A model generated the notes under the pieces. The model was not told where the DNA came from. It did not search any database and worked only from the letters and a program-made list of their open reading frames with translations. Of a DNA stretch of 64,000 bases, positions 41,043 through 49,138 are shown piece after piece. The DNA is from CAZWRN01 sp964446685 (lineage in GTDB: Bacteria; Patescibacteriota; Microgenomatia; Daviesbacterales; UBA10151): the NCBI GenBank assembly GCA_964446685.1, contig CAYUPO010000002.1:1-64000 (forward strand), written 5' to 3'. The position numbers and the translations under genes were made by a program. Position 1 is the stretch's first letter, and the number at the start of each line of letters is the position of its first letter.

Positions 41043-42332
41043 ATGGAAGAGCATATTCTGGAAACGCTTTACCCTTTGTATTTCCGAAAAAATGACGCCA
41101 CTTTACTCGGTAAAGATATTCAAACTGGCCATTCTATTATTTTGGTCGGGATGAAACGCGTTGGTATTTCCAATTTTTTACGTTTTTTTCTTTACCACGA
41201 ACAGATCACTCCAACCTATATTAATGACAAAAAAAATCACGTTTTTATACCGGTCAATTTAAACGATCTGGTTGAAAGAGAGCTCTTTCCTTTTTGGATT
41301 CTGCTTTTTAAAAGAATAGTCGATGCCACCGAACCGCTGAATTTAAAAACTGAAACAAAAAAAGAAATTGAAAACTTGTTCCTTCAAAGTATTCAGTTAA
41401 ATGACCAGTTTCTGCTAATTGAAAATATCCGAAAATCATTATCAAAAATAATAGAACAAAATATTATTCCAACCATTTTTCTGATTCGTTTTGATAGAAT
41501 GCAAAATACAGCCAGCGACAACTTATTTGCCAATTTACGGGGACTGCAGGATTTTTTACACAATCAGGTTTCTTTTGTAATTACCTGTTATCGCCCACTA
41601 CAAAACCTGCTACCGGATCTGGACAAAACAACTCTAAATGGCTTTACCAAAACTTTTTTCCTGCAACCATCTACCCATGCTGATCAAAAAATATTACTTG
41701 AAACGTACGCTTTAAGGTATAGCCTGTCTTTAAATGAAACAGAAAAAAACACCTTAGTTGATCTCTCAGGCGGCCATATCAGACTACTTCAATTAATGCT
41801 GATCCTGCTGCATGAGAAACCACTACTCAAAAAAGCAGATCTCTTGTCACATTTTTTGAAAGATGAAAGGATTCAGCTCCAGTGTGAAGAGCTGTGGGAA
41901 AGTCTGACTGCAAAAGAGCAGCAATTACTGAAAACAATCGCTGAAGAAGCAACTAAACCTTTGAAAGTCGAAACACCCAACTACTTACTAGACACAGGAT
42001 TTATCATAAATAAAGATTCGGGATATCAGATCTTCAGTCCACTTTTTGAAAATTATGTCAAAAGCAAATCTGAATCAGTTCCCCTGGTAGAAACAACTAT
42101 CGAATTTACCAAAAAAGAGCTGGCACTATTTAAATTTCTTCAAAAAAATATCAACCAGGTTTGCGAAAGAGATCAGATCATTGAGGCCGTATGGACTGAT
42201 GAAGAAGAAGCGTTGGAAGTATCTGACTGGGCCATGGATCGCCTGGTAGCCAGAGTCCGAGCCAAACTAAAAAAACAAAACTCACCTCAGGAAATTCTAA
42301 CCATCAGAACCCGCGGCTACAAACTAATTTAA
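41043..42332 (+). CDS. AAA/STAND-like ATPase with C-terminal winged-helix DNA-binding domain
   Basis: 429 aa. Residues about 15-270 resemble an AAA/STAND-type P-loop domain, but the expected Walker A reads GMKRVGIS, with Ile where the catalytic Lys should be, and no strong Walker B is seen. Residues about 335-429 form an OmpR/PhoB-type winged helix (FTKKELALFKFLQKN to IRTRGYKLI). It is likely a transcription regulator whose ATPase part senses a signal or only binds partners. It stands alone, with its own leaderless promoter. Confidence 0.65.
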   Translation: MEEHILETLYPLYFRKNDATLLGKDIQTGHSIILVGMKRVGISNFLRFFLYHEQITPTYINDKKNHVFIPVNLNDLVERELFPFWILLFKRIVDATEPLNLKTETKKEIENLFLQSIQLNDQFLLIENIRKSLSKIIEQNIIPTIFLIRFDRMQNTASDNLFANLRGLQDFLHNQVSFVITCYRPLQNLLPDLDKTTLNGFTKTFFLQPSTHADQKILLETYALRYSLSLNETEKNTLVDLSGGHIRLLQLMLILLHEKPLLKKADLLSHFLKDERIQLQCEELWESLTAKEQQLLKTIAEEATKPLKVETPNYLLDTGFIINKDSGYQIFSPLFENYVKSKSESVPLVETTIEFTKKELALFKFLQKNINQVCERDQIIEAVWTDEEEALEVSDWAMDRLVARVRAKLKKQNSPQEILTIRTRGYKLI

Positions 42333-42401
42333 CCAACCATAGGCTAACTTCAAAACTGTAACTTGTATATATTTTAAGTCCAAAATCTTAAATCTTAAAT
42401 C

Positions 42402-44561
42402 TTAAAATTGCGGCATTTGATCTGGATCTGCAGGGGCAGCTGTTGCGCCGCCACTTAAGAATTCATTAGCATTTCTGACAATCACCTCTCTCGGTTTTGA
42501 TCCTTCACCAACACCAATCACACCGGCTACTTCCAATTCATCAATAATTCGTGCCGCTCTGGCATAACCGACTTTTAGACGCCTTTGCAGAAGGGATGCT
42601 GAAGCTCTATCGTACTGACAAACTGTTTTAACTGCTTCATCAAATAATGGATCTCTGTCACCGTCCCCATCATCCATGCCACCAATAGCTTTACCTTTTA
42701 CAGTCACTTTTTGATTAACAATCTCCTCAGCATAATTTGGATCAACACCCTGACTTTTAAGGTATTCAACTAAAGCTTTAATCTCCTGATCTGTTACATA
42801 TACACCTTGAATACGCATCGGTTTGGAAGCATCCGGCGGCATATACAACATGTCTCCCCGTCCAAGTAACTTTTCAGCACCAGGGCCATCAATAATAACT
42901 CGTGAATCAATCATCGATGACACATTAAATGCAATTCGGCAAGGAATATTAGCTTTCATCAGACCGGTAATAACATCCACTGAAGGTCTCTGTGTTGCGA
43001 TAACTAAATGAATACCAACCGCACGAGCCAACTGGGCTAAACGGGTAATCGCATCTTCCACTTCAACCGGAGCAAACATCATCAAGTCCGCCAATTCATC
43101 AATAAAAATCACAATATATGGCAAAGCCTGAAAACCAGACATTTCGTTATAACCCTGAATATTTCTGACACCCACCTGCTGGAACAATTTATATCGTCTG
43201 TCCATCTCCGCAGTTGCCCATTTTAAAGCTGACAGAATTTTCTCAGGTTCGACAATAACTGGTGTTAGAAGATGCGGAATATTATTGTAATTTGCCATTT
43301 CCACGCGTTTTGGATCGATCAAAATTAGCTTAAGTTCATCAGGTGAATTTCTAAAAAGCAAAGAGGTTAAAAGCGCATGCATCAACACCGATTTACCTGA
43401 ACCAGTCGTACCAGCAATCAACATATGTGGCATCCGATCAATATCAACAATAATCGGATTGGATCCGGTATCTTTGCCCAGAGTAACAGCCAATTTAGAT
43501 TTATGTTTTTTCATCTCATCTGAAGCAACTACTGTCTTTAACATCACCACTTCAAGTGACGCGTTTGGCACTTCAATACCTACCAAAGACTTACCTGGAA
43601 TTGGCGCTTCAATACGGACAGTTCCGGTCCTGGTAGCCAAAGACAAAGCTATATCATGCTGTAAATTAGCGATTTTGGTAATTTTAGTACCGGCGGCAAT
43701 ATCCAGCGCATATTGAGTAACAGCCGGACCACCATTTACTTCAGCCACTCTCGCCTGAATACCAAATGATTCCAACATCCGTTCAATAATCGAAGCGTTC
43801 TTTTTAACATCTCCCCGGTCAGCCGGAGCGCCACCCTTATCTGACAAAAGTGACAGCGGCGGATAACGCCAAACCTTACTCTGGCCAGCTACATTCTGAA
43901 CCAATGTTTCAGCCATAATGGCCTCTTTTGGAGCCTGCCTTGGAGCCATTTTTACTGGAGCATTATCATCAATTCCTCGCAGTTTAATCTCACCAATTCG
44001 GGGAATAAACTGATCAGCTTTTTTCAAAGCCCCCATTCCTTTACCAGCAACAGAACCAACTGATTTAGTAATACCAAATAACGCTCCTAAAAAGTCAGTA
44101 ATCTGATTAAAACTAAGCTGCAGCATAGTCACAATCCCAACCACCAATATACAAACCAGTACCACCACACTCACCGGAGCACTCAGTATCTCCTGCAGTT
44201 GAGCCCAGATAAATGTCCCCAGCATCCCACCGACTCTTTCATTTACAGCACCTAAAAGCCCCATCATCGAAACCATGATCACAATCAAACCCAAAATAAC
44301 ATTCATCTGGCCAATTCTCCATTTAACTTTATGAAGCACCAAACCAGACAGGAAAAATACCGCCGGTGTTAAAACAGCGGTTGTACCGAGACTTTGAAAC
44401 AAATAATCTTTCCAGAATGACAAAGCAGAAGAAGGCGCCACAAATGAAGCTAAAGTAATAAGAGCTAAAATAACTGAACCAAAAGTAGAAATAGCCAAAA
44501 TTGTTTTTGGCTTTAGTTTTAACTTTGGCATTGAATAAATTGATGATTTTCGTCTAGCCAT
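42402..44561 (-). CDS. ftsK: DNA translocase FtsK/SpoIIIE
   Basis: 719 aa. Four membrane helices lie in the first 150 residues, followed by a short linker, the alpha/beta motor and the gamma winged helix. Walker A is GTTGSGKS (384-391), Walker B is IVIFIDEL (about 483-490), and the gamma domain spans about 640-697 (ASASLLQRRLKVGYARAARI). It pumps chromosomal DNA through the division septum. The linker is much shorter than in E. coli. A near-consensus leaderless promoter precedes it. Confidence 0.95.
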   Translation of the reverse strand: MARRKSSIYSMPKLKLKPKTILAISTFGSVILALITLASFVAPSSALSFWKDYLFQSLGTTAVLTPAVFFLSGLVLHKVKWRIGQMNVILGLIVIMVSMMGLLGAVNERVGGMLGTFIWAQLQEILSAPVSVVVLVCILVVGIVTMLQLSFNQITDFLGALFGITKSVGSVAGKGMGALKKADQFIPRIGEIKLRGIDDNAPVKMAPRQAPKEAIMAETLVQNVAGQSKVWRYPPLSLLSDKGGAPADRGDVKKNASIIERMLESFGIQARVAEVNGGPAVTQYALDIAAGTKITKIANLQHDIALSLATRTGTVRIEAPIPGKSLVGIEVPNASLEVVMLKTVVASDEMKKHKSKLAVTLGKDTGSNPIIVDIDRMPHMLIAGTTGSGKSVLMHALLTSLLFRNSPDELKLILIDPKRVEMANYNNIPHLLTPVIVEPEKILSALKWATAEMDRRYKLFQQVGVRNIQGYNEMSGFQALPYIVIFIDELADLMMFAPVEVEDAITRLAQLARAVGIHLVIATQRPSVDVITGLMKANIPCRIAFNVSSMIDSRVIIDGPGAEKLLGRGDMLYMPPDASKPMRIQGVYVTDQEIKALVEYLKSQGVDPNYAEEIVNQKVTVKGKAIGGMDDGDGDRDPLFDEAVKTVCQYDRASASLLQRRLKVGYARAARIIDELEVAGVIGVGEGSKPREVIVRNANEFLSGGATAAPADPDQMPQF

Positions 44562-44569
44562 AGAATTTA

Positions 44570-44598
44570 ATATTACTCCAAATTAACGTTGCTGTCAT
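44570..44598 (-). promoter_or_regulatory. Promoter of ftsK, leaderless type
   Basis: On the minus strand ATGACA (44598-44593), 17-nt spacer, TAATAT (44575-44570), then 8 nt to the ATG at 44561. Confidence 0.55.
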
Positions 44599-44609
44599 CT
44601 AAATCCCCT

Positions 44610-44713
44610 GTCATGTTGAGCGCAGCGAAACATCTTTTAAATCTTTTGAGATCCATTGGAACAAGTAATGTCGCATTCGCGACAGATTCTTCGCCTTTGG
44701 CTCAGAATGACAG
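44610..44713. repeat. Palindromic repeat, GTCATGTTGAGCG type
   Basis: GTCATGTTGAGCGCAGCG closes with ACATCTT. The inverse arm (AGATTCTTCGCC to CTCAGAATGACAG) ends at 44713. Same GTCAT...ATCT frame as other copies. Confidence 0.75.
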
Positions 44714-44806
44714 TGTAATTTGTGAAAGAATAAATACAGTAGCGGGCAGCTAACATAGAGTAAATATATTATACCACATTGGTTATAGGATATTTAGAGA
44801 ATGGAG

Positions 44807-44834
44807 TACTACTGAAACAGCAATTTCAGTAGTA
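44807..44834. repeat. Perfect 11-bp hairpin
   Basis: TACTACTGAAA (44807-44817), a 6-nt loop, TTTCAGTAGTA (44824-44834). A second hairpin AAGGAC-GTTA-GTCCTT follows at 44848-44863. Neither is followed by a T-run on the minus strand, so they are not clear terminators. Confidence 0.6.
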
Positions 44835-44875
44835 GCGCAGTTCTCGCAAGGACGTTAGTCCTTATACCACATGAA

Positions 44876-45349
44876 CTATGGAGCTAAGCCAAGTATTTTG
44901 AGGCTATTTAGAAGTTGGGAATTATTTTGATAATGTATTACTTCTAAACCTGCTTCTCTGGCTGCTTCAATATTTACTAAAGAATCATCTACAAAGATAA
45001 TTTCCTTCTCAATAACTCCAATATCAGCCGCAATTTTTTTATAAGAAGCAACATCTTTTTTATTCAGATTCATCCGCAAACCAGAGTATATTTTCTGAAA
45101 TATCTGCAGACTTTCTGCTAACTCTGGAGCTTCCTGAACTGTTTCACTGGTAAATATAAACAACGGATATTGAGACTGCAGTTTCTGAAGTACCTCCATC
45201 AGCTCCTCATTCAATCTAAAATGATCAAAGAATTTATAATCAGCATTTAGACTAAGCTTGCGATGAAGCCCATTAATCGACTCCACTGGCTCTTCGGTTT
45301 TCGGAAACAACAACACCCGCGAGAAATCAAAAAGTAACGCTTTAATCAT
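44876..45349 (-). CDS. HAD-superfamily hydrolase-like protein
   Basis: 157 aa with the HAD fold: LLFDFSRVLLFP is motif I with Asp8, IFTSETVQE is motif II, and IIFVDDSLVNIEAAREAG is motif IV with its acidic pair. The second Asp of the usual DxD is Ser10, so it lacks the general acid typical of phosphatases. It may act on other substrates, as haloacid dehalogenases do, or be a weak enzyme. It starts directly after the RNase J stop and is probably cotranscribed with it. Confidence 0.75.
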   Translation of the reverse strand: MIKALLFDFSRVLLFPKTEEPVESINGLHRKLSLNADYKFFDHFRLNEELMEVLQKLQSQYPLFIFTSETVQEAPELAESLQIFQKIYSGLRMNLNKKDVASYKKIAADIGVIEKEIIFVDDSLVNIEAAREAGLEVIHYQNNSQLLNSLKILGLAP

Positions 45350-47179
45350 TTAGATCTCAACAACAGTAGTTAAAATAAGTGGTTTTCTTTTGGTTTCTTC
45401 GTAATAAAATTTACCTAAATTATTTTCTACTTCATGACGGATATATCTAAAATCTGTCGGCCCTCCATGCATGCTGGAAAAAATACTTTTAACTATTTCT
45501 CTGGACGCGCCTGTAATGTCCTCACCACTTTCTCCAAAGACAAATCCTCGGGATATCACATCAGGCTCACCCACCAGCTTGCCTGTTTTCATATCCACTC
45601 TGGCAACGACCACCACCACGCCCTCTTCACTCATCAGCTGTCTATCCCGCAAAATAATCTGCCCCACATCTCCAACTCCCAAACCATCGACATAAACATT
45701 TTCCACCCGTAGCCGTTCGGCAAATCTGGCTCCGTCTTTGCCAATTTCAATGACAGTAGCTTCATTGGCAGCAAAGACTTCGTTGTCTTTATAACCCATA
45801 TCTTTCACCATATCGACAAACGCCCGCATATGACGGAAATTACCACCCATTGGCATCAGGTATTTCGGTTTAGCCAGATTAATCATCAGCTTTAACTCTT
45901 CCTGTGCTGCGTGTCCGGACACATGCAGATCTTCTGTCAATCTGGAGTAATACACTTTACAGCCAAGCCTGGCTAAAGCATCAATCAATACTCCTTGAGA
46001 CATCTCCGCTGAAGGCATTGGATCAGCGCTAAAAACAACCGTATCTTTTTGACCAATTCTGATATGTTTATGATCTCCATGAGCTGCTCTGGCCAGAGCT
46101 GAACTCGCCTGTCCCAAAGATCCGGCAATCAAAATCATCAGCTTATCATCACTAAACTTTTTCACCTCTTCCTGAGCAATAACCAGTCCAGGAGGAACAT
46201 CTATATATCCCAGATCTCTAGCTGTCTGAAAATTATTTTCCATACTTCGCCCTGAGAAAGCCACTTTACGTCCGGAAGCCACAGCTACATTTAGTGCCTG
46301 CTGAATCCGGGTGATATTGGAAGTAATTGTACTGATAATTAATTTTCCTTTAGTTTCTTTTTCAATTTTTTCAAATGTCGGCTGAATTGTTTTTTCAGAA
46401 ACTGTATAACCAGCTTTTTCACTTCTCAGACAATCAATTGTCATCATCACAACTCCCTGAGAACCAAGCTGCGCTACTCTACCAACATCAGGAATCTGAC
46501 CGTTAACCGGTGTCCAGTCAATTTTAAAATCAGACTGATGGATAATGGTTCCAACCGGAGTTTCCAGCACAATTCCGGTTGAATCCGGAACAGAATGTGA
46601 TACCTGGTACACAGATACTTTAAAAGCACCCAGCTGCACTGTGTCTGTAATTTTCATTTCATGAATCATATTCATTGGCAATTTGTGTTCAGTGAACTTA
46701 GAACGGATCAGACCACAGGTCAGTTTTTGAGAATAGATGGGGACATTAAGCTCCGGCCAGATATAAGGCAGTGCTCCATAATGATCATCATGTCCATGAG
46801 AAATAACTATCCCTCGGATTTTGCTTATTTTGTCTCGTAAGTAACTAATATCTGGAATAACCAGATCAACCCCCAGCATCCCCTCTTCCGGAAATGACAC
46901 ACCGCAATCAACAATAATAATGTCGTCTTTGTATTCATAGACATACATATTCTTAGTCACATCCCCAACGCCCCCCATTGGAATCAATCTGACGACGTCT
47001 CCCCTAGGACCTTTAACAGACTGCTGTGGAAGCGAATCAGCTGGTCGGCGATTCGGCTGATCAGATCGTAAATTTTTCTGCGCGTTAAACTGCTGTGGAT
47101 TATTCCTCACTGCCTGATTAGCTGATCCGCTTACTTGCTGATTCGCTTGATTATTTGGTTTTGGTTTAAATGATTTCAT
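45350..47179 (-). CDS. rnj: Ribonuclease J
   Basis: 609 aa metallo-beta-lactamase/beta-CASP ribonuclease with 5'-3' exo- and endonuclease activity in mRNA decay and rRNA maturation. The zinc motif HGHDDH covers residues 128-133, with later His and Asp in SGHAAQEEL and HQSDFK. The first 55 residues are a Gln/Asn-rich, basic, disordered extension not needed for catalysis. The HAD gene follows immediately. Given the 5'-end preference of RNase J, leaderless transcripts here could be its direct substrates. Confidence 0.93.
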   Translation of the reverse strand: MKSFKPKPNNQANQQVSGSANQAVRNNPQQFNAQKNLRSDQPNRRPADSLPQQSVKGPRGDVVRLIPMGGVGDVTKNMYVYEYKDDIIIVDCGVSFPEEGMLGVDLVIPDISYLRDKISKIRGIVISHGHDDHYGALPYIWPELNVPIYSQKLTCGLIRSKFTEHKLPMNMIHEMKITDTVQLGAFKVSVYQVSHSVPDSTGIVLETPVGTIIHQSDFKIDWTPVNGQIPDVGRVAQLGSQGVVMMTIDCLRSEKAGYTVSEKTIQPTFEKIEKETKGKLIISTITSNITRIQQALNVAVASGRKVAFSGRSMENNFQTARDLGYIDVPPGLVIAQEEVKKFSDDKLMILIAGSLGQASSALARAAHGDHKHIRIGQKDTVVFSADPMPSAEMSQGVLIDALARLGCKVYYSRLTEDLHVSGHAAQEELKLMINLAKPKYLMPMGGNFRHMRAFVDMVKDMGYKDNEVFAANEATVIEIGKDGARFAERLRVENVYVDGLGVGDVGQIILRDRQLMSEEGVVVVVARVDMKTGKLVGEPDVISRGFVFGESGEDITGASREIVKSIFSSMHGGPTDFRYIRHEVENNLGKFYYEETKRKPLILTTVVEI

Positions 47180-47284
47180 TTGTTAATTCCTTAAATTGTT
47201 AAACTGTTAAATGGTTAAATTGTTATTGGCATAGTTTACCTTTTTTAAAGCCACCTAACAATCCAACAATTAAACAATTTTTCT
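47180..47284. other. AT-rich intergenic region with repeated AATTGTTAAA words
   Basis: Short repeated words (TTAAATTGTTAAACTGTTAAATGG) face AACAATTAAACAATTT, forming an imperfect inverted repeat like those at 33199 and 58925. Confidence 0.45.
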
Positions 47285-48364
47285 TTAAATATTCAAATAT
47301 TGAGCTAAGTTCTGTTGATTTATTATAAAAGGACCCTTGTTTCCCATTACTACCATCTTGGCAATTTTTCCTGTCATATTTGTAATATTTCTCTTTAAGG
47401 ATCTAATACCCCCATCAAAACCTAACGGCCTGACTATCTGACTCCACATCTCCGGGCTAATCTGCACCAGATTTGGATCGAGTCCGGCATTCTTTAATGC
47501 TCCAGGCAATAGATAATCTCTTCCTATAACTGTTTTTTGTTCATCAGTATAAAAAGGCATCTCGATCAGCTCTAAACGATCCATCACCGCAGTTGCAACA
47601 CTACCGGTATTATTGGCTGTTGCCACAAATAAAACCTGAGACAGATCAAACGGAAATCCAACATAATGATCTGAAAATGCCATGTTCTGCTCAGGATCCA
47701 AAAGCTCTACCAAAACACCCATAATATCAGTTCGGGCTGATTCAGTAACACGGTCAAGCTCATCAAGCAGTATTACCGGATTTCTAACCTGAGCTTTTCT
47801 CAAAGCCCGGGCAATCATTCCAGGTTCTGCTTCTGACTTGACCCGTGACTCACCACGCAACTGCAGCGCTGAACCCAGTCCACCAAACGGAATCCGGATC
47901 AAAGGCCTTCCCAGAGCTTCAGCAATAGAGATCGCAATCGTTGTCTTACCACTTCCGGCAAGCCCCACAAAAGCCAAAACCGGCTGCTTCGGCTGCTGTC
48001 CTTTTTGCTTGTTTAAAATCAAAATAGACAGGTATTCAAGGATCCTCTCTTTGATCGGTTCTAAACCGTAATGATTTTTTTTCAAAATCTCTGATGCATG
48101 TCCCAAATCTAAAATATCCTGTCCGACTTTATTCCAGGGCAACTCGCAAACAAACTCAATATATTTAATCTGAGCATCCAACTCTGGATTAAATTTTTGG
48201 GTTCTGAAAACCAGCTCTACTCTAGTTAACTCGTCACTAATCTTTTCATGAACATCAGTAGGCAGCTGAGCTGAAGCAACTTTTGCTTTTAATTTCTCCA
48301 AAATCTGCCCCGTAGACTGAGGCTGAGCTGGAGCAACTGGTTGTAATGGCTGGGCAGAATCCAT
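47285..48364 (-). CDS. Lon-like AAA+ ATPase without protease domain
   Basis: 359 aa. After a Pro/Gln-rich start (1-20), residues about 20-100 match the helical linker of Lon (ELPWNK, LKKNHYGLEPIKERILEYL) and 100-340 its AAA+ domain. Walker A is GLAGSGKT (134-141), Walker B VILLDELD (197-204) and the sensor ATANN (248-252). Both the N-terminal substrate-binding domain and the C-terminal Ser-Lys protease domain of Lon are absent, and the frame ends cleanly after the AAA lid. It may be an unfoldase or chaperone that feeds another protease. Confidence 0.85.
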   Translation of the reverse strand: MDSAQPLQPVAPAQPQSTGQILEKLKAKVASAQLPTDVHEKISDELTRVELVFRTQKFNPELDAQIKYIEFVCELPWNKVGQDILDLGHASEILKKNHYGLEPIKERILEYLSILILNKQKGQQPKQPVLAFVGLAGSGKTTIAISIAEALGRPLIRIPFGGLGSALQLRGESRVKSEAEPGMIARALRKAQVRNPVILLDELDRVTESARTDIMGVLVELLDPEQNMAFSDHYVGFPFDLSQVLFVATANNTGSVATAVMDRLELIEMPFYTDEQKTVIGRDYLLPGALKNAGLDPNLVQISPEMWSQIVRPLGFDGGIRSLKRNITNMTGKIAKMVVMGNKGPFIINQQNLAQYLNI

Positions 48365-48380
48365 AAATTAATTTAACAAT

Positions 48381-48450
48381 GTAATGCTTCGACTCCACTT
48401 CGTTTCGCTCAGCAAAAATCATTTTCTCTGAGCTTGTCGAAGAGTTACAT
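48381..48450. repeat. Palindromic repeat, CTTCGAC...GTCGAAG type
   Basis: Arms TGTAATGCTTCGAC and GTCGAAGAGTTACA pair; inner words CGCTCAG and CTGAGC also pair. The same element is at 63305-63377, and half of it lies inside the gene at 53109-54821. Confidence 0.75.
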
Positions 48451-48452
48451 TC

Positions 48453-49133
48453 TTATTTCAAACGCACTTCTCCGCTAATGCTTTTTCCATTAACTAGCAT
48501 CTCTATTGTACCTACTCTGTCCATTATTGGAAACAGCAGTTGCAGCTTATCTGACATCATTATCTGTCCTGACTCAGTGGCATACTGCAATAAAGGTTGC
48601 GGATTGTCCAGTTTTAGCTGGAATTCACTCTCAGATGATTTAGTAAAACTAAGTTTACCGCCTTCTGTTGCAAACTCTTTGCTGTCTTTTACTAAAGAAG
48701 AGACAAAAGTCGGCAAAATACTACTACCAAAACTTACTTTTTTAGGTTCAATTGTCAGTCCCAGATTCACCGGCAAAAATTCATTTATTTTTTTAATACT
48801 TTCTGGATCCAGCTCCAAAGAAATACCTTCTAAATAATCTTCTTTAACTCCTAAATTGTTGTTAAAACTTTGCATTTTTTGCTTATCATCCTCAGTCAGT
48901 ATGAATTCTATTTTCAGATTATTGCCCTCTGTCCATATCTTAGCCGTACTTTTTTCAGCAAAAACATTTCCCTGATATAGCTGCTGGGCAAAGACACCTA
49001 AATGATTAAAAACTCCTCCAAATAATTGTGGTCTGAAAAAAGTTGTTAAAACCAAAATACTGGTTAAAAGAATCAGCAAGCTTAAAAGAAAAATTGTCTT
49101 ATGAGTAATAAGTAAGGATTTAAATCTGTCCAC
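48453..49133 (-). CDS. Hypothetical membrane-anchored extracellular protein
   Basis: 226 aa with an N-terminal membrane helix (about 12-33) and an extracellular domain with mixed charge. No family recognised. It starts 5 nt after the pnp stop, so it is cotranscribed with pnp. The domain contains repeated Leu/Lys-rich strands (LKIEFILTEDDKQK, LTIEPKKVSFG), suggesting a beta-rich fold. Function unknown. Confidence 0.6.
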   Translation of the reverse strand: MDRFKSLLITHKTIFLLSLLILLTSILVLTTFFRPQLFGGVFNHLGVFAQQLYQGNVFAEKSTAKIWTEGNNLKIEFILTEDDKQKMQSFNNNLGVKEDYLEGISLELDPESIKKINEFLPVNLGLTIEPKKVSFGSSILPTFVSSLVKDSKEFATEGGKLSFTKSSESEFQLKLDNPQPLLQYATESGQIMMSDKLQLLFPIMDRVGTIEMLVNGKSISGEVRLK

Positions 49134-49138
49134 TATAA

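Larger units (their letters stand above)
44562..44875. other. Intergenic region with repeat and two hairpins
   Basis: 314 bp between ftsK and the HAD gene. It holds the ftsK promoter, one GTCAT-type palindromic repeat (44610-44713), two perfect hairpins (44807-44834, 44848-44863) and an 11-bp direct repeat. No gene seen. Confidence 0.65.
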
